DNA of 59,384 nucleotides from Acidovorax sp. MR-S7 (GTDB taxonomy: Bacteria; Pseudomonadota; Gammaproteobacteria; Burkholderiales; Burkholderiaceae_C): assembly GCF_000400995.2 (NCBI RefSeq), contig NZ_DF238984.1:1-59384 (forward strand). The letters run 5' to 3'. How positions within the stretch are numbered: the first letter of the stretch is position 1; every line of letters starts with the position of its first letter. Below, piece by piece: positions 7,793-17,310 of this stretch. Position numbers and translations under genes: made by a program. Below the pieces are notes generated by a model that did no database searches, had not been told where the DNA came from, and worked only from the letters and a program-made list of their open reading frames with translations.

Positions 7793-8854
7793 ATGAGCAA
7801 GGCACTGCGCCTGTCCGAGAAATGGTTCCGCCGCGGCCTGTGGCTGGTGGCGCTGGTGTTCGCGAGCTTCCTGATCGGTCTGGGCGGCACCATCGTCGGC
7901 GACCTGCCCAAGGTGGAGACGCCGCTGCGCTTGGACGACTTCGTCGACCAGTCCGCCGCGCAGCCGCTGCGCGCGCAGGCCAAGGCCGCGCGGCAGGCCG
8001 AGGAAGAAGCGCAGGCCGCGCTGGAGCAGGCGCGGCTGCAGCACGCCAAGGCGCGCGGGGAGACGCAGGCCGCGCGCGAGACCTTCGGCAACTGGCTGGC
8101 CGCGCGCAGCGCCACGCAGCGCTCCGACCACGACCCCGAGGTGATCGCGCGCACCCAGGCGCTCGACGCGCTCAAGGGCCAGGAGCACCGCGCGCAGCAG
8201 GCCGTGCAGGCGCAGCAGCAGGCCCAGCTCGACGCGCGCCAGGCCCTGGGCGGCGCGCAGCAACGTCTTCATGAGGTGGAGCAGGCGGGCTACGAGAAGA
8301 TGGCGGCCGAGCAGCGCCGGGTGGAACTGCGCGTGTTCCTCTACCGCCTGGCGCTCACGCTGCCGCTGCTCGTCGCCGCGGGCTGGCTGTTCGCGAAGAA
8401 GCGCAAGAGCACGTACTGGCCCTTCGTCTGGGGTTTCATCTTCTTCGCGCTGTTCGCGTTCTTCGTCGAGCTGGTGCCCTACTTGCCGAGCTATGGCGGC
8501 TACGTGCGCTACGTGGTCGGCATCGTGGTCACCGCGCTCGTAGGGCGCTACGCCATCCTGGCGCTGAACCGCTACCTGGAGCGCCAGAAGCAGGCCGAGT
8601 CGCTGCCCGACCAGGAGCGCCGCAAGGAGCTGAGCTACGACGTGGCCCTGGCGCGCCTGGCCAAGGGCGTGTGCCCGGGCTGCGAGCGCCCGGTGGATCT
8701 GAAGAATGAGCAGATCGACTTCTGCCCGCACTGCGGCATCGGCCTGTTCGACCGCTGCGGCGCCTGCCGCACGCGCAAGAGCGCGTTCGCCCGCTTTTGC
8801 CATGCCTGTGGCACCGGGACGCACGCTCGGCCGCCAGCGCCCCCCATGGCGTGA
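7793..8854 (+). CDS. Membrane protein with periplasmic coiled coil and C-terminal zinc ribbons
   Basis: A 353-residue protein I do not recognise by name. A first transmembrane segment lies at about residues 15-37. It is followed by a long Ala/Gln/Arg-rich coiled coil (about 55-180, dense in QAxxQA heptads), then two or three transmembrane helices (about 182-265). The C-terminal tail has two CxxC pairs, CPGC and CPHC, and then CGAC and CHACG, which look like zinc-ribbon knuckles. Topology puts the zinc domain and coiled coil on opposite or shared sides depending on helix number. The ATG at 7793 follows a GGAGAGCAGC leader and R1. It has no operon partner except the DUF3597 gene 78 bases downstream. 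Confidence 0.8.
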   Translation: MSKALRLSEKWFRRGLWLVALVFASFLIGLGGTIVGDLPKVETPLRLDDFVDQSAAQPLRAQAKAARQAEEEAQAALEQARLQHAKARGETQAARETFGNWLAARSATQRSDHDPEVIARTQALDALKGQEHRAQQAVQAQQQAQLDARQALGGAQQRLHEVEQAGYEKMAAEQRRVELRVFLYRLALTLPLLVAAGWLFAKKRKSTYWPFVWGFIFFALFAFFVELVPYLPSYGGYVRYVVGIVVTALVGRYAILALNRYLERQKQAESLPDQERRKELSYDVALARLAKGVCPGCERPVDLKNEQIDFCPHCGIGLFDRCGACRTRKSAFARFCHACGTGTHARPPAPPMA

Positions 8855-8932
8855 TACAACGGCTGGCGGCGCGCCGGGCTTGGCCCCGCGCCGTGTGATC
8901 CAGCCATCTCAACCTCACCTTCGGGAGCAACC

Positions 8933-9325
8933 ATGGGCTTTTTCTCCAACATCTTTTCCAAGATCTTTCCATCGGCCAACGCCGCCGAGGTCGTGCCCGC
9001 GCCGCCGGCTGCAGCGTCCGCCACCGCCGCCAGCGCACCCGCCGCCGCGCCAGCGCCAGCGCCGATCCCGCTGGGCGACGTGGCTCCCATCCTGGACGCC
9101 ATGCCCGGCGCCAGCGGCCTGAACTGGCGCACCTCCATCGTCGATCTGCTCAAGCTCCTGGGCCTGGACAGCAGCCTGGCCGCGCGCAAGGAGCTGGCGG
9201 GCGAGCTGTTCTACCAAACCAGCGACGAGCCCGGCTCGGCCGGCTGGAACATCGGCCTGCACAAGCAGGTCATGCGCAGCATCGCCGCCAACGGGGGCAC
9301 GCTGCCGCCGGATCTGCGCGGTTGA
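8933..9325 (+). CDS. DUF3597 family small protein
   Basis: A 130-residue protein. An amphipathic N-terminus (MGFFSNIFSKIFPSANA) and an Ala/Pro-rich linker (about 17-45) precede a conserved domain. That domain contains LNWRTSIVDLLKLLGLDSSL, AARKELAGELFY and LHKQVMRSIAANGG, which I recognise as DUF3597. It resembles LysM-linked or phasin-like small helical proteins, but the function is unknown. The length is normal for the family. The stop codon at 9323-9325 touches the left end of repeat R2. Confidence 0.85.
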   Translation: MGFFSNIFSKIFPSANAAEVVPAPPAAASATAASAPAAAPAPAPIPLGDVAPILDAMPGASGLNWRTSIVDLLKLLGLDSSLAARKELAGELFYQTSDEPGSAGWNIGLHKQVMRSIAANGGTLPPDLRG

Positions 9326-9391
9326 TATTTTTAGGTGATTCAGGGCTCCAGCGCTTGTGTATCAAGCGCTGGCAGCTATACAAACAGGAGC
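9324..9391 (+). repeat. Palindromic repeat family A, copy R2
   Basis: The perfect 10-bp stem CCAGCGCTTG / CAAGCGCTGG (9348-9357 and 9363-9372) has a 5-base loop. It is followed by GCAGCTATACAAACAGGAGC. It lies between the convergent DUF3597 and tgt genes, where it could act as a bidirectional transcript-end hairpin, although neither side has a U-tract. Confidence 0.9.
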
Positions 9392-9418
9392 ATTGGGGAC
9401 CAGGCTCCTCGGGGTTCG

Positions 9419-11599
<2,181 letters not shown>

Positions 11600-12622
11600 T
11601 CACTCCAGCCGGATGTTGGCCGCCTTGATCACCTTCTCCCACTTGGCGGTCTCGCGTGCGATGAGCTGGCCGAAGGCGTCGGACGACATGGGCTGCGTCA
11701 TCGCGCCCAGGTCCTGGAAGCGCTTCACCAGCTTCGGGTCCTTGAGCGCCTCGTTGATTTCGCAGTTGAGCCGCTGCACCACCGGGGCCGGCGTGGCGCC
11801 GGGCGCCACCACGCCCCACCAGGGGTTGACCTCGTAGCCCGGCAGCGTTTCGGAGACCGATGGCACGTCGGGCAGCAGCGGGCTGCGCTGCACGGTCGTC
11901 ACGCCCAGGGCGCGCAGCGTGCCGCGCTGCACGTGCGGCAGCGCGGTGGTCACCGAATCCACCAGAAATTCGACCTGCCCGCCGAGCACGTCGGCCAGCG
12001 CCGGCGCGTTGCCGCGGTACATGATGCTCTGCATCTGGATGCCCGCCATGTTCTCGAACAGCGCCGACGACAGGTGCAGGCTGGTGCCGTTGCCGGGCAG
12101 CGCGATGTTGATCGGCCGTGCCTTGGCCTTCACCGCGGCCACCAGGTCCTTCATGGACGTGACGGGCGAGTCGGCGCGCACCAGGAACACGTTGGGCGCC
12201 GTGCTCACGTAGGCCACGGCCTTGAAGTCCTTGAGGTGGTCGTAGGGCAGCTTGGGGTAGAGCGAGGCGTTGATCGCCTGCGTGCCCAGGGTGCCGAGCA
12301 TCAGCGTGTAGCCGTCCGCCGGTGCCTTGGCGACCGAGGCCGCGCCGATGGTGCCGCCCGCGCCGCCGCGGTTGTCCACCACCACGGGCTGCCCCAGCCG
12401 GGAACCCAGCGCCTCGGCCACGAAGCGTGCCACCTGGTCCGTCTGGCCGCCCGGCGGGAAGCCCACGACGAGCGTGACGGGGCGTGCGGGATAGCCCTCG
12501 GCGGTCTGCTTGCACTGGCTTTCCGCGGCGGCTGCGTGGGTGCCGAGCACGCAGCAGGCCGCGGCGAGGGACAGGGCCAGCCGGCGGCGCAGCCGCAGCG
12601 CGGTGGGAGCGATGGAAGTCAT
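11600..12622 (-). CDS. Bug family tripartite tricarboxylate transporter substrate-binding protein
   Basis: A 340-residue exported receptor with an Arg-rich N-terminus and signal peptide ending near AAAAES (about residue 34). Bug motifs are VTLVVGFPPGGQTD, VVVDNRGGAGGTIGA, LPYDHLKDFKAV and LPDVPSVSETLPG. It heads a two- or three-gene minus-strand unit with the OCD homologue and possibly tgt. The start at 12622 places the signal peptide correctly. The upstream 198-base gap to the divergent UspA gene is AT-rich and should contain its promoter. Confidence 0.92.
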   Translation of the reverse strand: MTSIAPTALRLRRRLALSLAAACCVLGTHAAAAESQCKQTAEGYPARPVTLVVGFPPGGQTDQVARFVAEALGSRLGQPVVVDNRGGAGGTIGAASVAKAPADGYTLMLGTLGTQAINASLYPKLPYDHLKDFKAVAYVSTAPNVFLVRADSPVTSMKDLVAAVKAKARPINIALPGNGTSLHLSSALFENMAGIQMQSIMYRGNAPALADVLGGQVEFLVDSVTTALPHVQRGTLRALGVTTVQRSPLLPDVPSVSETLPGYEVNPWWGVVAPGATPAPVVQRLNCEINEALKDPKLVKRFQDLGAMTQPMSSDAFGQLIARETAKWEKVIKAANIRLE

Positions 12623-12820
12623 GCGGTTGTCTACTGGGTTGTTTGCAACAATCTTATCTCGATTAAAAGTAATTGCATACCACTAATCACTATTGCAGAA
12701 AGAATTTTCAATAGTGGACTGTTGGCGCAAAGCCCCGGCCAAGGGTCCGCACATGCGCGGACGGCCGCGTCCGCTGTCTACACTGGGGGCATTGACGTTT
12801 CTGAAGAAAAGAGGTGACCG

Positions 12821-13282
12821 ATGCTCCGAATCCTGATCGCCGTCGATGGCTCCGAACTCGCGCTGGACGCCGTGCGCCACGGCCTGGAACTGGTGCGCCG
12901 GGGTGGCCTGCAGGCCACGCTGGTGCTGGGCCACGTGCAGGAAGAGGCCTCGCTGATCGAGCTGGCCACGCAGGGTGCCGATGCCGTGGCCCAGGCCAGC
13001 GTGGAGGCCGGCCAGCACCTGATGGCCGGCGCCGTGGCCCTGGTGGAAGCCGCGCGCGTGCCCTACGAGACCGAGATCGGCCTGGGCCCCGTGGCCGCCA
13101 CGCTGGTGGACATGGTGGAGCGCTGCGGCTGCGACGCGCTCTTCATCGGCGCGCGCGGCCTCGGGGGCTTGCGCGGGGCGCTGCTGGGCTCGGTGTCGCA
13201 GGCGCTGGTGCACCAGAGCCCGGTGCCTGTCACGGTGGTCAAGCACGCGGAGCCGCAGCAGGCGGAAGACGGCGAAGCCTAA
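12821..13282 (+). CDS. Universal stress protein, UspA family
   Basis: A 153-residue single-domain Usp. It begins LRILIAVDGSELALDAV. The nucleotide-binding signature G-2x-G-9x-G-S is intact near residue 118 (GARGLGGLRGALLGS), followed by PVPVTVV, so it should bind ATP. The start is the ATG at 12821 after GAAAAGAGGTGACC. Its stop overlaps the convergent LysR gene by 4 bases. Upstream there is a short inverted repeat, GTCCGCACATGCGCGGAC, at about 12748. It is one of two Usp proteins in the window. Confidence 0.93.
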   Translation: MLRILIAVDGSELALDAVRHGLELVRRGGLQATLVLGHVQEEASLIELATQGADAVAQASVEAGQHLMAGAVALVEAARVPYETEIGLGPVAATLVDMVERCGCDALFIGARGLGGLRGALLGSVSQALVHQSPVPVTVVKHAEPQQAEDGEA

Positions 13283-14193
13283 GCGTCGCCGCCCAGCCGG
13301 GCCCGGACCACGTCGGCCAGCCAGTCCATCACCAGGCGCACGCGCCGCGACAGGTTGCGCTGGTGGGCATAGACCAGCGTGAGCGGCATGTGCGGGGCCG
13401 CATGCGCGGGCAGCACCTCCACCAGCAGGCCGCGTGCGAGCAGGTCTTCCACGCTCAGGCGCGGCACCTGGATCAGCCCCAGGCCCGCCAGACCGGCCGA
13501 CAGGTAGGCCTCGGCGTTGTTGACGGTCACCGCGCCGGCCATGGCGTGGCGCGCCACGGCGCCGCTGCCGTCCTGTACCTCGAAGCCCGCCGGGCGCGCG
13601 CCCAGCGTGCCCGCGTAGTGCACGAGCCGGTGGCGCGGCAGGTCTTCCAGCGTGCGCGGCGTGCCCATTGCCTCCACATAGGCGGGGCTGGCGTAGTTGC
13701 CCTGGTGCAGCACGCCCAGGGGCCGCGCGACGAGGTTCGCGTCGCCCACCGGGCCGGCGCGCAGCACGCAGTCGAAGCCCTCGCGCACCAGGTCCACACG
13801 GCGGTCGGTGCTGCTGAGCTCCACCTCCAGCGCGGGATGGCGGCGCAGCAGCTCGGGCAGGCGCGGGATCACTACGTTGCGCGCCAGCCCCGTGGTCATG
13901 TCGATGCGCACCCGACCGCGCAGCGGGGCGCCCCCGGGGTGCTGGAACATGGCCTGGAACTCGTCCAGGTCCGCCAGCAGCCCCTTGCAGCGCTCGTAGC
14001 AGATCTGGCCGTCCTGCGTGAGCTGCACGCGCCGGGTGGTGCGGTGCAGCAGCCGCGTGCCGAGCTGCGCCTCGAGCTGCTGCACGGCCAGCGAGGCGCT
14101 GGCCTTGGGCAGGCCCAGCGCCTGGGCGGCCTGCGTGAAGCTGGCCAGCTCGGCCACGCGGGCGAAGACCTGCATGCATTCGACGGGGTTCAT
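13279..14193 (-). CDS. LysR family transcriptional regulator
   Basis: A 304-residue LysR protein. The winged helix-turn-helix is at residues 1-60 (MNPVECMQVFARVAELASFT, then GLPKASASLAVQQLEAQLG). The effector domain runs from about 85 to 295 (RVRIDMTTGLARNVVIPRLP). It most resembles the subgroup of LysR regulators that control an adjacent divergent SDR or quinone-type reductase. I chose the ATG at 14193 because the HTH begins there; nine further in-frame codons upstream run into the control region. The SDR gene is divergent, 102 bases away, with a strong palindrome between them. Confidence 0.94.
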   Translation of the reverse strand: MNPVECMQVFARVAELASFTQAAQALGLPKASASLAVQQLEAQLGTRLLHRTTRRVQLTQDGQICYERCKGLLADLDEFQAMFQHPGGAPLRGRVRIDMTTGLARNVVIPRLPELLRRHPALEVELSSTDRRVDLVREGFDCVLRAGPVGDANLVARPLGVLHQGNYASPAYVEAMGTPRTLEDLPRHRLVHYAGTLGARPAGFEVQDGSGAVARHAMAGAVTVNNAEAYLSAGLAGLGLIQVPRLSVEDLLARGLLVEVLPAHAAPHMPLTLVYAHQRNLSRRVRLVMDWLADVVRARLGGDA

Positions 14194-14214
14194 GATTGAT
14201 CGGAAGATCTGAAC

Positions 14215-14238
14215 AAACAAACCAATTTTGGATTGTTT
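14215..14238. promoter_or_regulatory. 24-bp palindrome in the LysR/SDR divergent promoter
   Basis: The arms AAACAA-n-CCAA (14215-14225) and TTGG-n-TTGTTT (14228-14238) pair at 20 of 22 positions around a TT centre. The palindrome lies 22 bases upstream of the LysR start codon and 58 bases upstream of the SDR start codon. That is where an autorepressing and divergently activating LysR regulator would bind. It contains T-N11-A pairs as expected for LysR boxes. Confidence 0.6.
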
Positions 14239-14295
14239 ATCAAAACCTCATCGCCCAATACAGTGCAGGCATTCCCTCTACCAAGGACACCTGCC

Positions 14296-15069
14296 ATGAC
14301 TTCTTCCACCCCCGCTACTCCCATCGCGCTCGTCACCGGCGGCAGCCGGGGCCTGGGCCGCAACGCGGCGCTCCAGATCGCGCGCCAGGGCATCGACGTG
14401 GTCCTGACCTACCGCAGCCGCGCCGACGAGGCGCAGGCCGTGGTTGCGGAGATCGAGGCCCTGGGGCGCCGTGCCGTGGCGCTGCCGCTCGACGTGGCGC
14501 GCAGCGGCACGTTCCCGGCCTTCGTGGCGCAGCTGCGCGAGGCGCTGGCGCGCGTGTGGTCGTGCGAGCGCTTCGACTTCCTCGTGAACAACGCGGGCAT
14601 CGGCATCCACGCGGCCTTCGCCGATACGACCGAGGCGCAGTTCGACGAGCTGGTGGCGATCCACCTCAAGGGGCCGTTCTTCCTCACCCAGGCGCTGCTG
14701 CCGCTGCTGCGCGATGGCGGGCGCATCGTCAACCTGTCGTCCGGCCTGGCGCGTTTCGCGCTGCCGGGCTATGCCGCCTACGCGGCGATGAAGGGCGGGG
14801 TGGAAGTGCTCACGCGCTACCTGGCCAAGGAGCTGGGGCCGCGCGGCATTGCGGTGAACGTCGTGGCGCCGGGGGCGATCGCCACCGATTTCGGCGGCGG
14901 CACGGTGCGCGACAACGCCCAGGTGAATGCCTTCATCGCCTCGCAGACGGCCCTGGGCCGCGTGGGCGTGCCGGAAGACATCGGCGGCGTGGTGGCCTCG
15001 CTGCTGCTGCCCGCGAGCCGCTGGGTGAATGCCCAGCGCATCGAAGCGTCGGGCGGGATGTTTCTGTGA
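14296..15069 (+). CDS. Short-chain dehydrogenase/reductase (SDR) family oxidoreductase
   Basis: A 257-residue classical SDR. The cofactor motif is VTGGSRGLGRN (TGxxxGxG, residues about 14-21), with NNAG near 100 and the catalytic YAAMK (YxxxK) near 160. The late APGAIATDFGG loop and an IEASGGMFL C-terminus are typical of 3-oxoacyl-ACP-reductase-like SDRs. Arg after the glycine motif favours NADP(H). The ATG at 14296 follows a short AAGGACAC leader. It is divergent from its presumed LysR regulator. The substrate is unknown. Confidence 0.92.
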   Translation: MTSSTPATPIALVTGGSRGLGRNAALQIARQGIDVVLTYRSRADEAQAVVAEIEALGRRAVALPLDVARSGTFPAFVAQLREALARVWSCERFDFLVNNAGIGIHAAFADTTEAQFDELVAIHLKGPFFLTQALLPLLRDGGRIVNLSSGLARFALPGYAAYAAMKGGVEVLTRYLAKELGPRGIAVNVVAPGAIATDFGGGTVRDNAQVNAFIASQTALGRVGVPEDIGGVVASLLLPASRWVNAQRIEASGGMFL

Positions 15070-15078
15070 GTTTTCGGG

Positions 15079-15141
15079 GAGGTTTTCTATTCAATCAGGA
15101 GCTGCTCGCGCTTGGTGGATAAGCGCTCAAGCCGCTTTTCT
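15079..15141 (-). repeat. Palindromic repeat family A, copy R3
   Basis: This inverted copy reads CTATTCAATCAGGAGCTGCT then the core GCGCTTG-gtggat-AAGCGC (15108-15126). It lies between the convergent SDR and hypothetical genes and contains the stop codon of the latter (TGA, complement of 15127-15129), so the last residues of that protein are repeat-encoded. Confidence 0.82.
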
Positions 15142-15513
15142 CCATTGTTCCGCAGCACGCGGGAACTTGCCGTGCGGCAGGCTGGCCAGGCGCTGGAGCA
15201 TGCGGCGGCAGTAGCCGGTGATCCACAGGCACTTGTTGAGCTCGTCCACGGGCAGCGGACCGGAGACGACGACGATGTCGTTGGCTGCCTGCTGCGCCCC
15301 GGCCGCGCGCAGGCGCCGGCGGGTGTGCGTGGCCCAGGACTGGATGCGCGCCGGGTTGCCGTGCTGGTGCACCTCGCCGGTGTGCACGTCGAAGGCGATG
15401 GCCACGGTGTCGGTCTTCAGCTTGAACCTGCGCTCGCCGGTGACGGCGCTGGGCGCCTCACGCATGTCGTACAGGTAGTAGCTGCCTGCCTTGAGCTGGT
15501 ATTGCATGTCCAT
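15127..15513 (-). CDS. Conserved-looking hypothetical protein
   Basis: A 128-residue soluble protein I cannot assign. It has no signal peptide or membrane segment. It begins MDMQYQLKAGSYYLYDMREA and contains a DTVAIAFDVHTGEVHQHG segment, a basic middle (THTRRRLRA) and a Trp/Cys-containing C-terminus. I believe it is a real gene. Its codon positions are strongly GC3-biased, it does not overlap another gene, and a GGAGGACG-like ribosome site precedes the ATG at 15513. A second ATG lies two codons downstream. The last five or so residues come from repeat R3. Confidence 0.65.
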   Translation of the reverse strand: MDMQYQLKAGSYYLYDMREAPSAVTGERRFKLKTDTVAIAFDVHTGEVHQHGNPARIQSWATHTRRRLRAAGAQQAANDIVVVSGPLPVDELNKCLWITGYCRRMLQRLASLPHGKFPRAAEQWRKAA

Positions 15514-15704
15514 GGTCGTCGTCCTCCGAGGGGGCATTCTCCGGGGGGAGGCGGGCGGCAATGGCGCGGAAAGCGGTGTGAAACAGGCGCTTTTCCCGTG
15601 GCGGGGCGTGCCGCCGGGGCCTCGGGTTGCGTGCGATTGTGTCGGCCCCGGGTGGGGGCTTCAAGCCACCGGGCCGTTCAAACGGTAACCGGATGTGATG
15701 CGGA

Positions 15705-16874
15705 TCAGAAATCGACCAGACTCACGCCCACGCTGAACACGGTGCGCTTGCGGTTGTAGTCGATCAGGCTGTCGCCGTAGCCGCTGAAGAGCTGCGTGTG
15801 CAGGCGCAGGTTGGTGCGGTTGCCCACGAGGCTGGTGCCCAGGCTCTGCAGCCATTCCAGGCGCACCGAGCCGCGCCCCGCGGAGTCCAGCGAATGGCGC
15901 GCGGTGAGCGTGAGCAGATTGTCCTTGTCCACGTTCCAGCCCAGGCCCAGCTCGGCGCGGCCCACGTAGCCGCTGATGCCGGGGTTGTTGTCGCTGTCGG
16001 CGCTTTCGTGCAGGCGCTTCCAGATGCGGCCGGTGACGGTCCAGCGGTTGTCCAGCTCCATGCCGGTCATGAGGTAGACGCGGTTCCAACTGCGCGAGAG
16101 CGGGTCGCTCTGGCCGTTGGACTGGTGCACCAGGCCTAGGCCGCTGTAGCGCCAGCGCCAGCCGAAGGGCAGCTTGGCGTCGGTGGGGTAGACGTAGACG
16201 ATCTCCGGCTCGTGGTCGGTGTTGCGGAAGGGCCGCGAGATGTTGGCGGAGAACAGCTGCCAGTACGACTGCTGCGTGTAGCCCACCCACAGCGAGTCGC
16301 GCAGCTGGGGATCGCCGCGCGTGAGCAGGCCCTGGGCGAGCTTGGTGCGCACCGAGAGCTGCACGCGCATCTCGGTGCGGCGGTAGGCGACGGGGTCTTC
16401 GGCGCTGTTGTTGGGGTTGCCCGAGGTGGGCAGGCGGTTGACGTTGCTGGCACCCACCACGGACACGTTCATGGGCCGGTAGCCGCGGAAGCGGAACGCG
16501 CCGCAGTCGGTGCCGCTCTCCAGTTCCCAGAAGCGCGACAGGGTGCTGTACTGCCCGTCGCGGCAGCCGTCCACCTGGGCCACATCGATGATGCGGGTGG
16601 CGGGCAGCGTGGCGTCCACGGGCGGGGGCGGCGCGCTCGCGGCCGCCTCGGGCTGCGCGCTGGCCGCGGCGGCAGGCGCCTGCCAGGCCTGGTTGCCGGC
16701 CCACTGGTCGAAGCAGGCCAGGCGCGCCTGGCTGTCGCCCGTCAGGGCGGCGCACTGGCGCCAGCCGGCGTTGCCGGCGGCGGTGTCCTGCGCATGGACG
16801 GCCAGCGGCAGCGCGGTGCCCATGCAGGTGGCGCCCAGGGGGGCGATCAGGGAGGCGAGCAGGGTGCGTTTCAT
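15705..16874 (-). CDS. pldA: Outer-membrane phospholipase A (OMPLA)
   Basis: A 389-residue phospholipase A1. A signal peptide (1-29, ending VHAQ) and an Ala/Pro-rich linker (about 65-90) precede the 12-stranded barrel. The catalytic set is intact. His250 and Ser252 lie in LVHQSNGQSDPLSRSWNR and Asn264 is in the same segment, with exactly the His-to-Asn spacing of 14 seen in E. coli OMPLA (142/144/156). The protein ends in Phe (SLVDF), as outer-membrane barrels do. The N-terminal Ala/Pro extension is longer than in E. coli. The stop of the upstream lipoprotein gene (16871) overlaps the start codon at 16874 as ATGA. Confidence 0.95.
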   Translation of the reverse strand: MKRTLLASLIAPLGATCMGTALPLAVHAQDTAAGNAGWRQCAALTGDSQARLACFDQWAGNQAWQAPAAAASAQPEAAASAPPPPVDATLPATRIIDVAQVDGCRDGQYSTLSRFWELESGTDCGAFRFRGYRPMNVSVVGASNVNRLPTSGNPNNSAEDPVAYRRTEMRVQLSVRTKLAQGLLTRGDPQLRDSLWVGYTQQSYWQLFSANISRPFRNTDHEPEIVYVYPTDAKLPFGWRWRYSGLGLVHQSNGQSDPLSRSWNRVYLMTGMELDNRWTVTGRIWKRLHESADSDNNPGISGYVGRAELGLGWNVDKDNLLTLTARHSLDSAGRGSVRLEWLQSLGTSLVGNRTNLRLHTQLFSGYGDSLIDYNRKRTVFSVGVSLVDF

Positions 16875-17302
16875 GGATGGACGGGGCCGAGTTTGCGCAG
16901 GGTGAAGCGGAAGGGGCGGTCGGCTTCGTCCGTCCACTCGCCGCGGATCTCGCGGGCGCAGCTGCCTTCGACAACGTCGCCGAACCAGTTGCCGGTCACT
17001 TTCTTGCCGTCGCGCGATTCTTCCAGGGTGAGCGCGCCCTTGTTCACGTCGCCCACCACGATGCTGCTTCCGCCGGGCCGCAGGATGCGGCCCTTCACGG
17101 TGCCGTCCCACTCAGGGTGGGGGGCCAGCTCCAGCACGATGGGGCCGCTCTGGCCCGGCATGTCGGCCTGCCAGCGGCCGACCAGCTCGGGCTGGTCCAT
17201 TTGCGCGGGGGTGGGACAGGCGGGACGGTTCTGAGAGGGATTTTGGGCACAGGCGCTTATCAGGCAAGCGCTGGCAGCTATCAAAAGAGGAGTAATACGC
17301 AT
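16871..17302 (-). CDS. Small putative lipoprotein; signal peptide encoded by a repeat
   Basis: A 143-residue protein with a lipoprotein signal (MRITPLLIAASACLISAC), whose lipobox LISAC puts the lipidated Cys at residue 18. The mature part is a small beta-rich domain (LVGRWQAD..., GPIVLELAPHPEWDGTVKG, VTGNWFGD) that recalls lipocalin-like or META-like folds, but I do not recognise it firmly. Codons for about residues 3-22 coincide with repeat R4. The gene is translationally coupled to pldA (ATGA overlap), suggesting a shared envelope role. Confidence 0.75.
   Translation of the reverse strand: MRITPLLIAASACLISACAQNPSQNRPACPTPAQMDQPELVGRWQADMPGQSGPIVLELAPHPEWDGTVKGRILRPGGSSIVVGDVNKGALTLEESRDGKKVTGNWFGDVVEGSCAREIRGEWTDEADRPFRFTLRKLGPVHP
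17239..17295 (+). repeat. Palindromic repeat family A, copy R4 (inside a signal-peptide coding region)
   Basis: Core GCGCTT-atcaggc-AAGCGC lies at 17253-17271, then GGCAGCTATCAAAAGAGGAG. Read on the minus strand it encodes LIAASACLISACAQ of the lipoprotein signal peptide. Its right end also places CTCCTCTTTTG next to the start codon. Confidence 0.88.
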
Positions 17303-17310
17303 GGGTGTGT

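Noticed and set aside
9326-9418. R2 hairpin as a classical rho-independent terminator
   Set aside because: The stem is strong but no U-tract follows on either strand, so I recorded it only as a repeat.
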